From Acidobacteriota bacterium (GTDB lineage: Bacteria > Acidobacteriota > UBA4820 > DSQY01): 64,000 nt of DNA. A program made the translations under genes and the position numbers. The stretch's first letter is position 1. Every line of letters begins with the position of its first letter. Under the pieces are notes generated by a model. It saw only the letters and a program-made list of their open reading frames with translations. It did not search any database and was not told the DNA's origin. The stretch spans positions 1 through 64,000 of the forward strand of contig JAJYLT010000017.1 in assembly GCA_021787565.1 (NCBI GenBank), read 5' to 3'. Below, in pieces: positions 41,043 to 50,646 of the stretch.

Positions 41043-42593
41043 TTAGGCTTCCGCCGGCCCGCGGTCAAGGCGCGGGCCTTCCGCTCCCGTCTTCTCGCCG
41101 TTTGCGAGCGGCAGGCAGACGTGGAAGGTGGTGCCCTTCCCCCGCTCGCTGGTCACCTCGATCGTTCCGCCGTGCTTCTGGATGATGCTGTAGCAGATGG
41201 AAAGGCCGAGCCCCGTCCCCTTGCCAGGCTCCTTGGTCGTGAAGAAGGGGTCGAAGGCGTGGGGCATGTGCTCCGGCGGGATGCCGATGCCCTCGTCGCG
41301 GACCTCCACGCACAGTCGGCCCAAGCCCTTCTCCGCCATAACCTCCACCGTCAGCGGCCCGCCCCCCGGCATGGCCTGGACGGCGTTCAGGAAGAGGTTG
41401 AGGAACACCTGCCGGAGCTGGTTGGCCGCTCCCCGCACCAGCGGCAGGCCGGGCGGCGCCCTCAGCTCGAAGCGGACGTCGTTCAGGACCATCTCGTTCT
41501 GGGCGATGCGGCGGGTGGCTTCGATCACCTCCAAAATGTCCACGGGCACGAGATCGGGCCGCTCGTCGCGGGTGAAGTCCAGGAGGCTCTTGACGATCTC
41601 CCCCGCCCGCTCGGTCTCGAAGTAGATGTCCTGCAGCAGCCTCCACTTCTCCTCGTCGCTGAGGGCCTTGAAGTCCTCCATGAGGGCCTCTGTGGTGATG
41701 GCGACGTTGTTGAGCGGGTTGTTGAGCTCGTGGGCGATGCCCGAGGTGATGGTGCCCATGGCCGTGAGCTTGCCGGCCTGGATGAGCTTCTCCTGGTTGG
41801 TTTGGAACTCGGCCAGCATCTGGTTGACGGCCAGGGCGAGCTCGGAGAACTCGTCTCGGTAGGCCCGGGCGGGCCTGATGAGGCTGAAGTCGCCCTGGGC
41901 GATACGCCGCGTGTAGGCCTGGAAGCGCCGCATGGGGTCCATCAGGGCCCGCGTGAAGAAGAAGGTGATGAGGAGGAAGAAGCCCAGCAGGACGGCCAGC
42001 ATGGTGCCGAAAAGCATCTCGGAGCTGCGCAGCAGACGCGCCACGGAACTGCGCTCCCGGTGGACGAGGTCGCGGCCCCGGAAGGCGATCTCGGCCTCCA
42101 GCGCCTGGGCCGCGGCCATCTCGCGGCCACGCTCCTGAACGTCGACGGCGGATTCCAGCCGCCCCAGGAGGCTCCGGTAGTCCGCCAGCCTGGAGAGCAG
42201 CTTCGAGTAGGCCTCGGCCTCGCGCGGGCTGCGCCGCTGTCCCGCGTCGGCCGCGAGGAGCGCCTCGGCCTCCTCGACCCGCGCTCTGGCGTCGCGCAGG
42301 GCCTCCACCGAGCTGCCCTCCTGGCGCTCCAGGAGCTGGACCCGGAGGGACCGGCTGTAGAGCATCTCCAGGGCCTCCAGGAGGTCAAGCTGGCCGCGCA
42401 CCTGGCGGATCCGCGTCAGGGCCACGAGGCCGAAGAGGCCGCAGAGGATGAAGCAGAGCAGCAGGCTGAAGATCAGGCGGTGGCGGATGGGGATGGAGGG
42501 CCTGGAGAGGATCGCCCGCTGAGCCCCCTCCAGCTCCCGCTGTAGAGGAGGACTGTGGCTGGTGCGGCGGTTGGCCACTGGCGGGTCGCTCAT
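41043..42593 (-). CDS. Membrane sensor histidine kinase
   Basis: 516 aa. Two membrane segments (about 40-60, LIFSLLLCFILCGLFGLVAL; about 188-212, TMLAVLLGFFLLITFFF) enclose a helical periplasmic sensor. A HAMP domain, the HisKA box with GIAHELNNPLNN (phospho-His, about 290), and an ATPase domain with N box NLFLNAVQAM and G boxes DEGIGIP and GTGLGLS follow. It resembles NtrB-type nitrogen/C4-dicarboxylate kinases in its catalytic core. Its partner is most likely the adjacent single-domain regulator. Confidence 0.92.
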   Translation of the reverse strand: MSDPPVANRRTSHSPPLQRELEGAQRAILSRPSIPIRHRLIFSLLLCFILCGLFGLVALTRIRQVRGQLDLLEALEMLYSRSLRVQLLERQEGSSVEALRDARARVEEAEALLAADAGQRRSPREAEAYSKLLSRLADYRSLLGRLESAVDVQERGREMAAAQALEAEIAFRGRDLVHRERSSVARLLRSSEMLFGTMLAVLLGFFLLITFFFTRALMDPMRRFQAYTRRIAQGDFSLIRPARAYRDEFSELALAVNQMLAEFQTNQEKLIQAGKLTAMGTITSGIAHELNNPLNNVAITTEALMEDFKALSDEEKWRLLQDIYFETERAGEIVKSLLDFTRDERPDLVPVDILEVIEATRRIAQNEMVLNDVRFELRAPPGLPLVRGAANQLRQVFLNLFLNAVQAMPGGGPLTVEVMAEKGLGRLCVEVRDEGIGIPPEHMPHAFDPFFTTKEPGKGTGLGLSICYSIIQKHGGTIEVTSERGKGTTFHVCLPLANGEKTGAEGPRLDRGPAEA

Positions 42594-42724
42594 GGTCCCC
42601 CCGGTCAGGCGGCGGCCGCCGAGTCCCCTCCCGAGAGATCCGGCCGCGCCCGTGTGCAGGCTTCATCCGTAGTATACGGCCCGCCGGGATCGGGGACAAT
42701 CGGGCGGGGATGGGGAAGTGGGAA

Positions 42725-42749
42725 GTGAGGAGTGAGGAGTGAGGAGTGA
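42725..42749. repeat. Heptanucleotide repeat (GTGAGGA)3
   Basis: Three perfect GTGAGGA units and a partial fourth, in the gap 42594-42954 between divergent genes. Related repeats occur at 62770-62869 and, as an 8-bp variant, at the prophage target site. Confidence 0.85.
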
Positions 42750-42954
42750 ATGCATGAGATCGCCGCGCCTCGGCGATGGATCCCCTTTTTCTTCCTTCTG
42801 GCCTCTGCTTTCGTCTCGCGTCGCCTGGCGGCGAACTCCCCCGGTCCCCGAGCAGGCTAGACAACTGCCCCCCTCCGACGTCTTTATCAGAGAGAAGCGT
42901 CGCCGCTGGTTCCGGAGCGACGCGGCCCACGCGTATTCCAGAAAGGGGGCTCAT

Positions 42955-44691
42955 GTGAAGACAAGGTGGATCCTCGCGCTCGTCATGGGATGGCTGCTTG
43001 CACTTCTGGCCTCCGCGTCGCCGCTTCATGCCGGCTCGACGCCCGCGGAGCCCATTTGGCCGAGGGGAGAGGAGCTCGGCCGGAACGGGGACTTCTCGCA
43101 GGTGAAAAATGGAACGCCCGAAGGATGGACACTCTCCGTGCGAGACACGGATAGCATTCCCGCCCGCTGGGGCGACTATGGTATGGGGGGGGCCAAGGGA
43201 ATACTCCTCGTCGCTCAGAAAGATCGATGGTGCGGGATCGGACAGACGCTGACCCATTTCGCCCCCGGCGTTCCCGTCGTCGTAACAGCCTGGATCCGCA
43301 TGGACCACTTCAAAGGCAACTGTTTCGTGTGGGCCCGCTGTGCAGGAAAGGACGATGTGTCCGTTGTCGGCCCCCACTCGCAGCAAACCTCCCTTATGGC
43401 GGGCTATGACCTGTCGGGCACCTCCGCTTGGTCGCCGGTCACGGTGACGGTCACGCCCAATCAGCAGGCCGCTCGTGTGATGTTCGGCGTTCGGGCCATC
43501 GGTGCCGGGACCATCCGCGTTTCGCAGCTTCGGGCCCGAGCCAGCATTCAGGATCTCGGCCCGGGCCTCTACCAGGCGGAGGGGCGCTATCGGGGGGTGG
43601 TGCGTCGGGACCACGAGGGGCAGGAGATCCTCGTGCCCATGCCCCTCCTCTGGTACTTGCAGATCCCCGTGAGCTTCCGCCTTTGGAGCGAGCCGGAGGG
43701 CTGGGTCCGCTCCGTGACGCTCAAGCCGCTCGCGCAGGGAGGAATGGTCGCGGACGTCCAACTCCGCGGCGGCACGCAGGGACAGTTCTTCGGCCTCTTC
43801 TGGAGCGGCGATGTCCTGATCTCACCCTCCGCCTCTTCGCCCATACCTCCGGACATTACTCTGCCGCTGAAAGAGATCCCCGCGGAGGCCCGACCCTGGA
43901 CGCGCGCCACGTGGTGCTGCGACTTCGATAACCCAGAGCTGGCCAAGGCGGCACGGGCGATTCGGGAGAAGGCCGGGAATTCCGCTGCGGCCGTCATCGC
44001 GCAGACGCTCGATTTCATGGAGAGGACAAACCGCAGCGCGAAGGCGCCGTTGACCTGCCAGCGGGCCTCCAACGCCCTCACGCAGGCGGGCTTCTGCACC
44101 GCCAACGCCAACCTGGGCGCGGCGCTCCTGCGCGCTCAGGGGATCCCCGCGCGCATCGTGGCTTGCTATCCCACCTGGGCCGTTCCACTTCAGACCCATT
44201 ACATCGTGGAGTATTGGCTGCCCGGCACGGGGTGGCGCCTGATGGAAACCACCTACAATCAAGACGATCTCGCCCCGTCGAAGCAGGTCGGGATGGCGCT
44301 CGTCACCCCCGAGGATGAAGGCCAAGAGGAGGCCGGCCGAAGGGCTAGCGCCGGTTGCGGCGTGCCCTACCTGTCCCTCACCGAATACCCGGGGATCCAC
44401 GGGCACCAAACTCCGCCGATCGAGCTCGATCAGGACCTCTTCCCCGGGCATCCCTACTGCGACCACGAGGCCGCTGTGCTCGCCCTTTATGGCAGCGTAG
44501 ACCCGCACTGGGAGAGGGCCGAGGCGGTGCTCGCCAAACGCTGGTCGGAGCGGACCGGCGCCGTGATCCGAGGAAAGGCCGGGCTGGATAGCCTGGCCGC
44601 TCCGCCGGGCCTCGATCGCGCCGTCAGCCTCTCCGACGTCCTGGAGGCCCTCGGAGTCGCCCCGGTCACCCCAGGCGGCGCGGCGAAGTAG
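42955..44691 (+). CDS. Exported transglutaminase-like protein
   Basis: 578 aa from GTG 42955 (AAAGGGGG upstream), which starts a signal peptide (TRWILALVMGWLLALLASA). The first 300 residues contain a carbohydrate-binding-like beta domain (LGRNGDFSQVKNGTPEGWTL). The C-terminal part has the transglutaminase core: Cys in LTQAGFCTANANLGAALL, His in PLQTHYIVEYW, and an acidic residue in WRLMETTYN where Asp is usual. It is probably a periplasmic or surface protease/cross-linker; the substrate is unknown. Confidence 0.8.
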   Translation: MKTRWILALVMGWLLALLASASPLHAGSTPAEPIWPRGEELGRNGDFSQVKNGTPEGWTLSVRDTDSIPARWGDYGMGGAKGILLVAQKDRWCGIGQTLTHFAPGVPVVVTAWIRMDHFKGNCFVWARCAGKDDVSVVGPHSQQTSLMAGYDLSGTSAWSPVTVTVTPNQQAARVMFGVRAIGAGTIRVSQLRARASIQDLGPGLYQAEGRYRGVVRRDHEGQEILVPMPLLWYLQIPVSFRLWSEPEGWVRSVTLKPLAQGGMVADVQLRGGTQGQFFGLFWSGDVLISPSASSPIPPDITLPLKEIPAEARPWTRATWCCDFDNPELAKAARAIREKAGNSAAAVIAQTLDFMERTNRSAKAPLTCQRASNALTQAGFCTANANLGAALLRAQGIPARIVACYPTWAVPLQTHYIVEYWLPGTGWRLMETTYNQDDLAPSKQVGMALVTPEDEGQEEAGRRASAGCGVPYLSLTEYPGIHGHQTPPIELDQDLFPGHPYCDHEAAVLALYGSVDPHWERAEAVLAKRWSERTGAVIRGKAGLDSLAAPPGLDRAVSLSDVLEALGVAPVTPGGAAK

Positions 44692-44728
44692 GAGACCTCA
44701 CGTTCTGGCGAGGGGCGGACGCCGAAAT

Positions 44729-44781
44729 AGTGTTGTGTCCCTGCCAAGGCTTTCCGATGCGGTCTCCAGGGACACAACACT
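44729..44781. repeat. Palindromic element A, 15-bp arms
   Basis: AGTGTTGTGTCCCTG (44729-44743) and CAGGGACACAACACT (44767-44781), perfect arms around a 23-base loop. Related to element B. Confidence 0.85.
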
Positions 44782-44868
44782 TCCCCAGGGGCTGCCGCCC
44801 CTAGGGCGCCCGCCTGCGGCGGGCTGTAACCCCGCAAGCGCGGGGAAGCCTCTTCCCCGCACCCCTTT

Positions 44869-44920
44869 GTGTGCTGTCCGCCACGGCATCCAGTGTCATG
44901 GTTTTGCAGGGACAGCACAC
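44869..44920. repeat. Palindromic element B, 11-bp arms
   Basis: GTGTGCTGTCC (44869-44879) and GGACAGCACAC (44910-44920). The right arms read CAGGGACACAACAC (A) and CAGGGACAGCACAC (B), so both are copies of one repeat family. Between them lies a GC-rich stretch with CCCCGC-AAGC-GCGGGG. The rest of the gap to 45146 shows no gene. Confidence 0.8.
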
Positions 44921-45146
44921 CAGGTGTCCGCCCCTCTTGCCCTTTCCATGGTTTCCAGGGGTATGTGGACCTGCTATCCCAGCCTTTCATTTCATCCCTC
45001 GCGCATCGCCAGGCAGGCCCCCGATTCGAGCGGAAAGGCAAAGGTGATACCATCACGGGAGATCGGGCCAGCCCGGGCCGCCGGCGAGCCGCCGGGTAGG
45101 CGCCTGGCGCGATGGGCCCCGACTTCCTGTGAAACGGAGCACGAGG

Positions 45147-45944
45147 ATGCGGAATCGAAGCGTACGGGTTCGTGGGATGGGGCCGTGGCGGGCTGTCCTC
45201 CTGTCCACCCTACTGCTGGCCCTGGTGGCGACGGGGAGCGGAGCGGCGAAGGAGAGCCCCATCACGGTGTTCGCCGCGGCGAGCACGACGGACGTGCTCC
45301 AGCGCCTGGGCGGGCAGTTCGAGCGGGACGGCGGCGCGCCCGTGCGCTTCAGCTTCGCCTCCTCGTCCCTGCTGGCCCGCCAGATCGAGGAGGGGGCTCC
45401 GGCGGACCTCTTCGTCTCGGCCGACGAGCAGTGGATGGACTACCTTCAGCAGCGCTCCCTCATCCAGACGGCCACGCGCCGGGACCTGCTCGCCAACATG
45501 CTGGTGCTGGTGGCGCCCAAGGGGCGCGGCTTCCCCGTGAAGATGGAGCGCGGCTTTGACCTGCCGGGCGCCTTCAAGGGCCGCCTCGCCGTGGGCGATC
45601 CCGCGCATGTGCCGGCGGGCATCTACGCCAAGGAGGCCCTCCAGCATTTCGGCTGGTGGGAGGCGCTGAAGGGGCGGCTCGACTCGGCGGACAACGTGAG
45701 GGCGGCCCTGCGCCTCGTCGAAATGGGCGAGGCCGACGCCGGCATCGTTTACGCCACCGACGCCATGGCCAGCTCCAAGGTGGTCGTGCTGGCCGAGTTC
45801 CCCTCCGGTTCGCACGCCCCCATCGTCTACCCCGCGGCGCTCTGCCGGGGCGCTCGGCCCGGGGCCGCGGCCTTCCTGGCCTTCATCGGATCGGCGAAGG
45901 CCGCTCCCGCCTGGCGCGAGGCGGGGTTCCGTCTGGCGGACTGA
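45147..45944 (+). CDS. modA: Molybdate ABC transporter, substrate-binding protein
   Basis: 265 aa. Signal peptide (VLLSTLLLALVATGSGA), then the ModA pattern ITVFAAASTTDVLQRLGGQF, FSFASSSLLARQIEEGAPAD, DLFVSADEQWMDYL and AVGDPAHVPAGIYAKEAL. It binds molybdate/tungstate in the periplasm. ATG 45147 gives a normal signal peptide; GTG 45129 and ATG 45177 are alternatives. First gene of modABC. Confidence 0.92.
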   Translation: MRNRSVRVRGMGPWRAVLLSTLLLALVATGSGAAKESPITVFAAASTTDVLQRLGGQFERDGGAPVRFSFASSSLLARQIEEGAPADLFVSADEQWMDYLQQRSLIQTATRRDLLANMLVLVAPKGRGFPVKMERGFDLPGAFKGRLAVGDPAHVPAGIYAKEALQHFGWWEALKGRLDSADNVRAALRLVEMGEADAGIVYATDAMASSKVVVLAEFPSGSHAPIVYPAALCRGARPGAAAFLAFIGSAKAAPAWREAGFRLAD

Positions 45945-45947
45945 GGC

Positions 45948-46655
45948 GTGGCTCCGGTGCTCTCGCACGCCGAGTGGACGGCCCTGCTCCTCTCCGTGAG
46001 GGTGGGCCTGCTGAGCGTGGTGGTCGAGGCCCCCTTCGCCCTGGGGGTGGCCTGGCTCCTGGCCCGCCGGCGCTTCCTGGGCAAGACGGCGCTGGACGCC
46101 CTGGTCCACCTTCCCCTCGTGCTTCCTCCCGTGGTCACCGGCTACCTGCTCCTGATCCTGCTGGGGAGGAGGGGGCTCATCGGCGGCTTTCTCTACCACC
46201 ACTTCGGCCTGAGCGTGGCCTTCACCTGGAAGGCCGCCGTCCTCGCCTCGGCCGCCATGGGCTTCCCGCTCATGGTGCGGGCCATTCGGCTGGCCATCGA
46301 GCTCATCGACCGGAGGCTGGAAGAGGCCGCGCAGACGCTCGGCGCGGCCCCCTCTCAGGTCTTCGTGAGGGTCGTGCTTCCCCTGGCGGCCCCCGGGGTC
46401 CTCACGGGATTCGTGCTGGCCTTCGCCCGCAGCCTCGGAGAGTTCGGCGCCACCCTCACCTTCGCGGGGAACATCGAGGGCCAGTCGCGCACCCTGCCCG
46501 TGGCCATCTACACCTTTCTCCAGCTCCCCTCGGGGGACGCGGCGGCGGAGCGGCTCGTGATCCTCTCCGTGGTCCTCAGCCTGGGGGCCCTGGCCGCCTC
46601 GGAGCTGCTGGCCCGGGCGGTCAAGCGCCGGCTGGGAGGGGACGGCCGTGCTTGA
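45948..46655 (+). CDS. modB: Molybdate ABC transporter, permease
   Basis: 235 aa, five to six membrane segments, with the permease EAA-type loop (EAAQTLGAAPSQVFVRVVLP) and GFVLAFARSLGEFGATLTFA typical of ModB. GTG start three bases after modA. The last codons overlap modC. Confidence 0.94.
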   Translation: MAPVLSHAEWTALLLSVRVGLLSVVVEAPFALGVAWLLARRRFLGKTALDALVHLPLVLPPVVTGYLLLILLGRRGLIGGFLYHHFGLSVAFTWKAAVLASAAMGFPLMVRAIRLAIELIDRRLEEAAQTLGAAPSQVFVRVVLPLAAPGVLTGFVLAFARSLGEFGATLTFAGNIEGQSRTLPVAIYTFLQLPSGDAAAERLVILSVVLSLGALAASELLARAVKRRLGGDGRA

Positions 46656-47772
46656 GCTGGAGGTCGGTCTGCGGCGCGGGGGCTTCACCCTCGACGTGAC
46701 GGCCTCGCTGGAGGGGCCGGCCACGGCGCTGTTTGGCCCCTCGGGCGCCGGCAAGTCCACCCTCCTCGGCGTGGTGGCGGGCCTCGTGCGGCCCGGCCGC
46801 GGCCGCGTGGTGCTGGACGGGGAGGTGCTGGACGACGCCGGGCGCGGCGTGCACGTGCCGACGCACCGGCGGCGGGTGGGAGTGGTCTTCCAGGACGGCC
46901 GGCTCTTCCCGCACCTGAGCGCGGGGGAGAACCTCCGCTTCCCGGAGCGGTTCGTGCCGCCGGCCCGGCGCCGCTTCCAGGCCGAAGAGGTGGTCCGGTG
47001 GCTGGCGCTGGAGCCGCTCCTGAAGCGCTCCGTCCGGAGCCTCTCGGGCGGGGAGGCCCAGCGGGTGGCCCTGGGCCGGGCGCTCCTCGCCTCGCCCCGG
47101 CTGCTCCTCATGGACGAGCCGCTCTCGGCCCTGGACAAGGGGCTCCGCGGCGAGATCCTGCCGCTCCTCCACGGGGCGCTCCAGGCCTCGGGCCTGCCCG
47201 TCGTCTACGTGAGCCACGACCTGGCCGAGGCGCTCCAGATCAGCCGGGAGATGCTCCTGCTGAAGGGGGGGAGGATTGCGGGGCGGGGCCCCTTCCTCGA
47301 CCTGCTGGAGATTCCCGAGGCGCTCGACCTCTTCCGCGACCAGGGCCTCCTCAACGTCGTCGCGGCAAGGGTGGCGGGCCACCGCGCCGAAGACGCCGTC
47401 ACCCTCATCGAGCCCCTGACGGGCGGGTCCGGAGGGGTGAGCTTCAAGTCGGCCCTCTCCCCGGGGCATCCGGCCGGCCGCGAGATCCGGGTGGCGCTGC
47501 GGCCCGAGGACGTGGCGCTGGCGCTGGCCCCCGTGGCGGGGACCTCCATCCAGAACCAGGTGCCCGGGACCATCCGGCGCGTGGTGCAGGGCGAGCGCAG
47601 GACGCTCGTGGTCATCGACGCGGGCCTCACGCTGCTCGCCGACGTCACCCGCCAGTCGGAGCACGAGCTCGATCTCCGAGCGGGCCGGCCGGTCTGGTGC
47701 CTCTTCAAGGCCCAGGCGCTCCGGATCCTCGATGCCGCCGCTTCCGGGCCCGCTGACGGGACGAATTCGTAG
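46648..47772 (+). CDS. modC: Molybdate ABC transporter, ATPase
   Basis: 374 aa. Walker A GPSGAGKST, Q-loop VFQDGRLFPHL, signature LSGGEAQRVALGRALL, Walker B LLLMDEPLSALD, switch His in YVSHDLAEAL. The C-terminal extension ends in a Mop/TOBE molybdate-binding domain (TSIQNQVPGTIRRVV). GTG start overlaps modB by 8 bp. Complete modABC set. Confidence 0.95.
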   Translation: MLELEVGLRRGGFTLDVTASLEGPATALFGPSGAGKSTLLGVVAGLVRPGRGRVVLDGEVLDDAGRGVHVPTHRRRVGVVFQDGRLFPHLSAGENLRFPERFVPPARRRFQAEEVVRWLALEPLLKRSVRSLSGGEAQRVALGRALLASPRLLLMDEPLSALDKGLRGEILPLLHGALQASGLPVVYVSHDLAEALQISREMLLLKGGRIAGRGPFLDLLEIPEALDLFRDQGLLNVVAARVAGHRAEDAVTLIEPLTGGSGGVSFKSALSPGHPAGREIRVALRPEDVALALAPVAGTSIQNQVPGTIRRVVQGERRTLVVIDAGLTLLADVTRQSEHELDLRAGRPVWCLFKAQALRILDAAASGPADGTNS

Positions 47773-48084
47773 CCGGCCGGCTCCGCGTGAAGTCCCCGAG
47801 GATGGGCGGGAACGCCTCGGGGATCTCCTGGAATTGGTCACGAGGTTGAGGAGCACTACTGGAGGCCGTGGGGTTCGCCGATGACGCGGGGAAGCCCCGG
47901 TTCGAACTGGGTCTCGCACCGCGCTTCCTCCGTGAGCAGGGTGTTCTGGACCATCGCGTCCGGGTTGCAAGTGTGATTTCCCGGAGGCCGGACCATGCCT
48001 CCACCCAGGGAATGATCGCAGCACGGTGCCATGCGGGGTCAAGGCGCGAAACGGCAGCAAGTGGCCATCGACAGGAGAGCCGGC
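47773..48084. other. Gap between modC and porin, no gene seen
   Basis: 312 bp. No ORF with a credible start or composition, no clear terminator with a T tract, and no recognisable promoter. Confidence 0.5.
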
Positions 48085-49425
48085 ATGAAAAAGTGTTCGA
48101 AGCGGATGGGAGTTGGGCAATGGCTGGTGTCTGCGGTTCTGGTGCTGTCAGTCCTTCCGGCGTGGGGACAATCTGCGGATGCGAGCATCGAAGAGTTGAA
48201 ACGCGAGCTTCAACAGGCGCAGGAGGTCTTAAAGAGCCAGCAGGCCGTCATCGAGGCGCTTCAGAAGAGGGCGGACGAGCTGGAGGCCAAGCAGGGCCGG
48301 GTCCCGATCGGGCCGGCCGGAGCCCAATCGCCGGAGCCTCTGCTGGCTGAGACCGCGACGAAGTCCGGCTCTCCGCCCCTCTCCGTTTCCTGGAAAGACG
48401 GAAAGACGACCTTTCGCTTCGCCCAGGCGGAGTTCTACCTCTCCAACCGCATCCAGTACCGCTGGACCGGCGATACCTTCGACGATCCACGGCTCCGGGA
48501 CACGGGGACCTTCGCCGTGCGCCGCATGAAGACCCAGATCATCGGATGGGCCTACACCAAGGACCTGACCTTCCGGATCCAGGTGGACTGGGCCAACGCC
48601 AATACCTCCCTCGGCGTCCTGGATGACGCCTGGGTCCAGTACGACTTCACCCACGGGCACAAGTGGTTCCTGCTTCGCGCGGGGCAGGGCAAGACGCCCT
48701 TCGGCCGCCAGAGCATCGCCCCGACGGCCACCGACATGTTCGCCGACCGCTCCTTCGTCTCGACGACCTTCTGCCCGATCCGCGACGTGGGCCTCACGGC
48801 CACCGGGCAGTTCGGCCCCAGCTCCGTGAAGGATCTCGTCGAGTACAGCGTGGGCGTGTACAACGGCGGGGGCCGCAGCGTCTACACCAACGCGGACGGC
48901 AAGTATCAGACCGACTTCCGCCTGATGGTGAGCCCGTGGGGAAGCGCGGGCTACGACGAGGCGAACCCGGACGGAGCGCCCGCCCCGAAGCTCTCGCTCG
49001 GCATCGATTACGAGCACAACGACCAGCGCGTGAGGGATCCCAAGACCAACGCGTACAAGTCGGGCCTCGAATACGCCACCGCGGGCTACGACCTCATGTT
49101 CAAGTACCGCTGGTTCACGGCCTACGGTGAGTACTTCGACCGGCACAGCCACGACGTCAAGGACGCGGCTGCCGATTCCAACGGCTACAACGCCCAGGTG
49201 GGATTTCTCCTCATCCCCAGGAGGCTAGAGCTGGTTCTGGGACGGTGGGGCTACGACCCGAACGCGGACCGGCCGGACGACCGGCAGACGCAGACGGGCG
49301 TCGGCGTGAACTGGTACTTCCAGGGCTTCAACAACAAGCTCCAGACCGACTACCGCCGCATCGAGAGCAAAGCCTCGCGGTACCGCTCCTACGAATTCCG
49401 GCTCCAGTACCAACTGGTCTTCTGA
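48085..49425 (+). CDS. Outer-membrane porin, OprO/OprP-like
   Basis: 446 aa. Signal peptide (LVSAVLVLSVLPAWGQS), then a short trimerising coiled coil (SIEELKRELQQAQEVLKSQQ), then a beta-barrel with the O/P-porin pattern FRFAQAEFYLSNRIQYRWTG, WVQYDFTHGHKWFLLRAGQG and GFLLIPRRLELVLGRWGYDP. It ends FRLQYQLVF with the terminal Phe needed for outer-membrane insertion. O/P porins take up anions such as phosphate. It lies between modABC and chrA, so an oxyanion channel is plausible. Confidence 0.85.
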   Translation: MKKCSKRMGVGQWLVSAVLVLSVLPAWGQSADASIEELKRELQQAQEVLKSQQAVIEALQKRADELEAKQGRVPIGPAGAQSPEPLLAETATKSGSPPLSVSWKDGKTTFRFAQAEFYLSNRIQYRWTGDTFDDPRLRDTGTFAVRRMKTQIIGWAYTKDLTFRIQVDWANANTSLGVLDDAWVQYDFTHGHKWFLLRAGQGKTPFGRQSIAPTATDMFADRSFVSTTFCPIRDVGLTATGQFGPSSVKDLVEYSVGVYNGGGRSVYTNADGKYQTDFRLMVSPWGSAGYDEANPDGAPAPKLSLGIDYEHNDQRVRDPKTNAYKSGLEYATAGYDLMFKYRWFTAYGEYFDRHSHDVKDAAADSNGYNAQVGFLLIPRRLELVLGRWGYDPNADRPDDRQTQTGVGVNWYFQGFNNKLQTDYRRIESKASRYRSYEFRLQYQLVF

Positions 49426-49473
49426 GCCGAGAACCCCCTCCGAGGAAGTCGGCCCTCTGAACCTTCGGGCCAC

Positions 49474-50646
49474 TCACCGGAAGAAGACGGCCGCCACGGC
49501 GAGCGCGGCGAGGATCACCCAGACGGGGTTGACCTTGAAGCGGAGGGCGGCCAGCGCGAGAAGGGCCATGGCCAGGGTGGGTCTGTCGAGGAGAGAGGCC
49601 CTGCCCACCTGCCAGAGCACCATGAAGAGCATGGCGATGAAGGCGGCGAGCAGGCCTCTCACGCAGGCTCCCACGAGGGCATACCGCCGGATCCGCTCGA
49701 ACTGGGGAGCCAGCACCACCATCAAGAGGGACGAGGGGATGAACACGCACGCGGTGGCGAAGAAGGCCCCCGCGACCCCGCCGAGGCGGTAGCCGATGAA
49801 GGTGGCCGTGACGATCACGGGGCCGGGCGTGATCTGGCCGAGGGCGAGACCGTCGATGAACTCCTTCGCCGTGAGCCAGCCGTGCGAGGAGACCACCTGC
49901 TGGTACATGAGGGCGACGGCCGTGTAGCCGCCGCCGAAGGCCAGCAGGTTCACCTTCACCATGGTGGTCCCCAGCGCGGGGAAGAGGGGCCAGGCCTTCC
50001 CCGATGCGACCACCAGGGCCGCGAAGAAGAGTCCGATGGCCGTCGCCCACGCCGCCGATCGCCAGAGTCCGCGATTCCCGGAATGGGAGCTGGTTGGAGC
50101 CGGCGCCGCGCGCCACCGCCAAGGTGGACCGCCGATCAGGAGGGCCCCCACGGCGGCCGAGCCGAACAGGACCAGCAGCGTGTTCTGCCGCGTGAAAAAG
50201 GCGGCCGCGGCCGCGGAGGCGATGAGCAGCCCCCTCCAATCCTTCAGGGCGGTCTGGGTCATGGAGAGGATGGACTCGGCCACGATGCCCACGACCACGG
50301 CGCCCAACCCCTTGAAGACGGCCGCCACGAGGGGCACGGAGCCGAAGCGGAAGTAGGCGGCGGAAAGGGCCAGCATGAGACCGAAGGCGGGAAGCACGTA
50401 GGCCGTCAGGGCGAGGGCCTCTCCCAGCCCCCCGTACATCCTCCACCCGATGTGGGCGGCCGTCTGAACCGCGATGGGGCCCGGGATGGTCTGACAGAAG
50501 GCGAGGGACTCTTGGAATTCCTCCTCGGAGAGCCAGCGTCTTTTCAGGACGATCACCTGCCGGATCTGGGCTACGATGGCCGGCCCGCCATAGGAGGTCA
50601 ATCCGATCAGGAAGAATGTGAGCGCCAGGTTTCTTCGGGTGGCCAC
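49474..50646 (-). CDS. chrA: ChrA-type chromate/oxyanion transporter
   Basis: 390 aa, the length of two-domain ChrA proteins, with about ten membrane segments. Repeated half-motifs: FFLIGLTSYGGPAIVAQIRQ with CQTIPGPIAVQTAAHIGW in the first half, and KVNLLAFGGGYTAVALMYQ with GLALGQITPGPVIVTATFIG in the second. ChrA exports chromate, an analogue of sulfate. GTG 50646 is chosen as start because it begins the first domain; the frame extends further upstream without a family match. Convergent with the porin. Confidence 0.9.
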   Translation of the reverse strand: MATRRNLALTFFLIGLTSYGGPAIVAQIRQVIVLKRRWLSEEEFQESLAFCQTIPGPIAVQTAAHIGWRMYGGLGEALALTAYVLPAFGLMLALSAAYFRFGSVPLVAAVFKGLGAVVVGIVAESILSMTQTALKDWRGLLIASAAAAAFFTRQNTLLVLFGSAAVGALLIGGPPWRWRAAPAPTSSHSGNRGLWRSAAWATAIGLFFAALVVASGKAWPLFPALGTTMVKVNLLAFGGGYTAVALMYQQVVSSHGWLTAKEFIDGLALGQITPGPVIVTATFIGYRLGGVAGAFFATACVFIPSSLLMVVLAPQFERIRRYALVGACVRGLLAAFIAMLFMVLWQVGRASLLDRPTLAMALLALAALRFKVNPVWVILAALAVAAVFFR

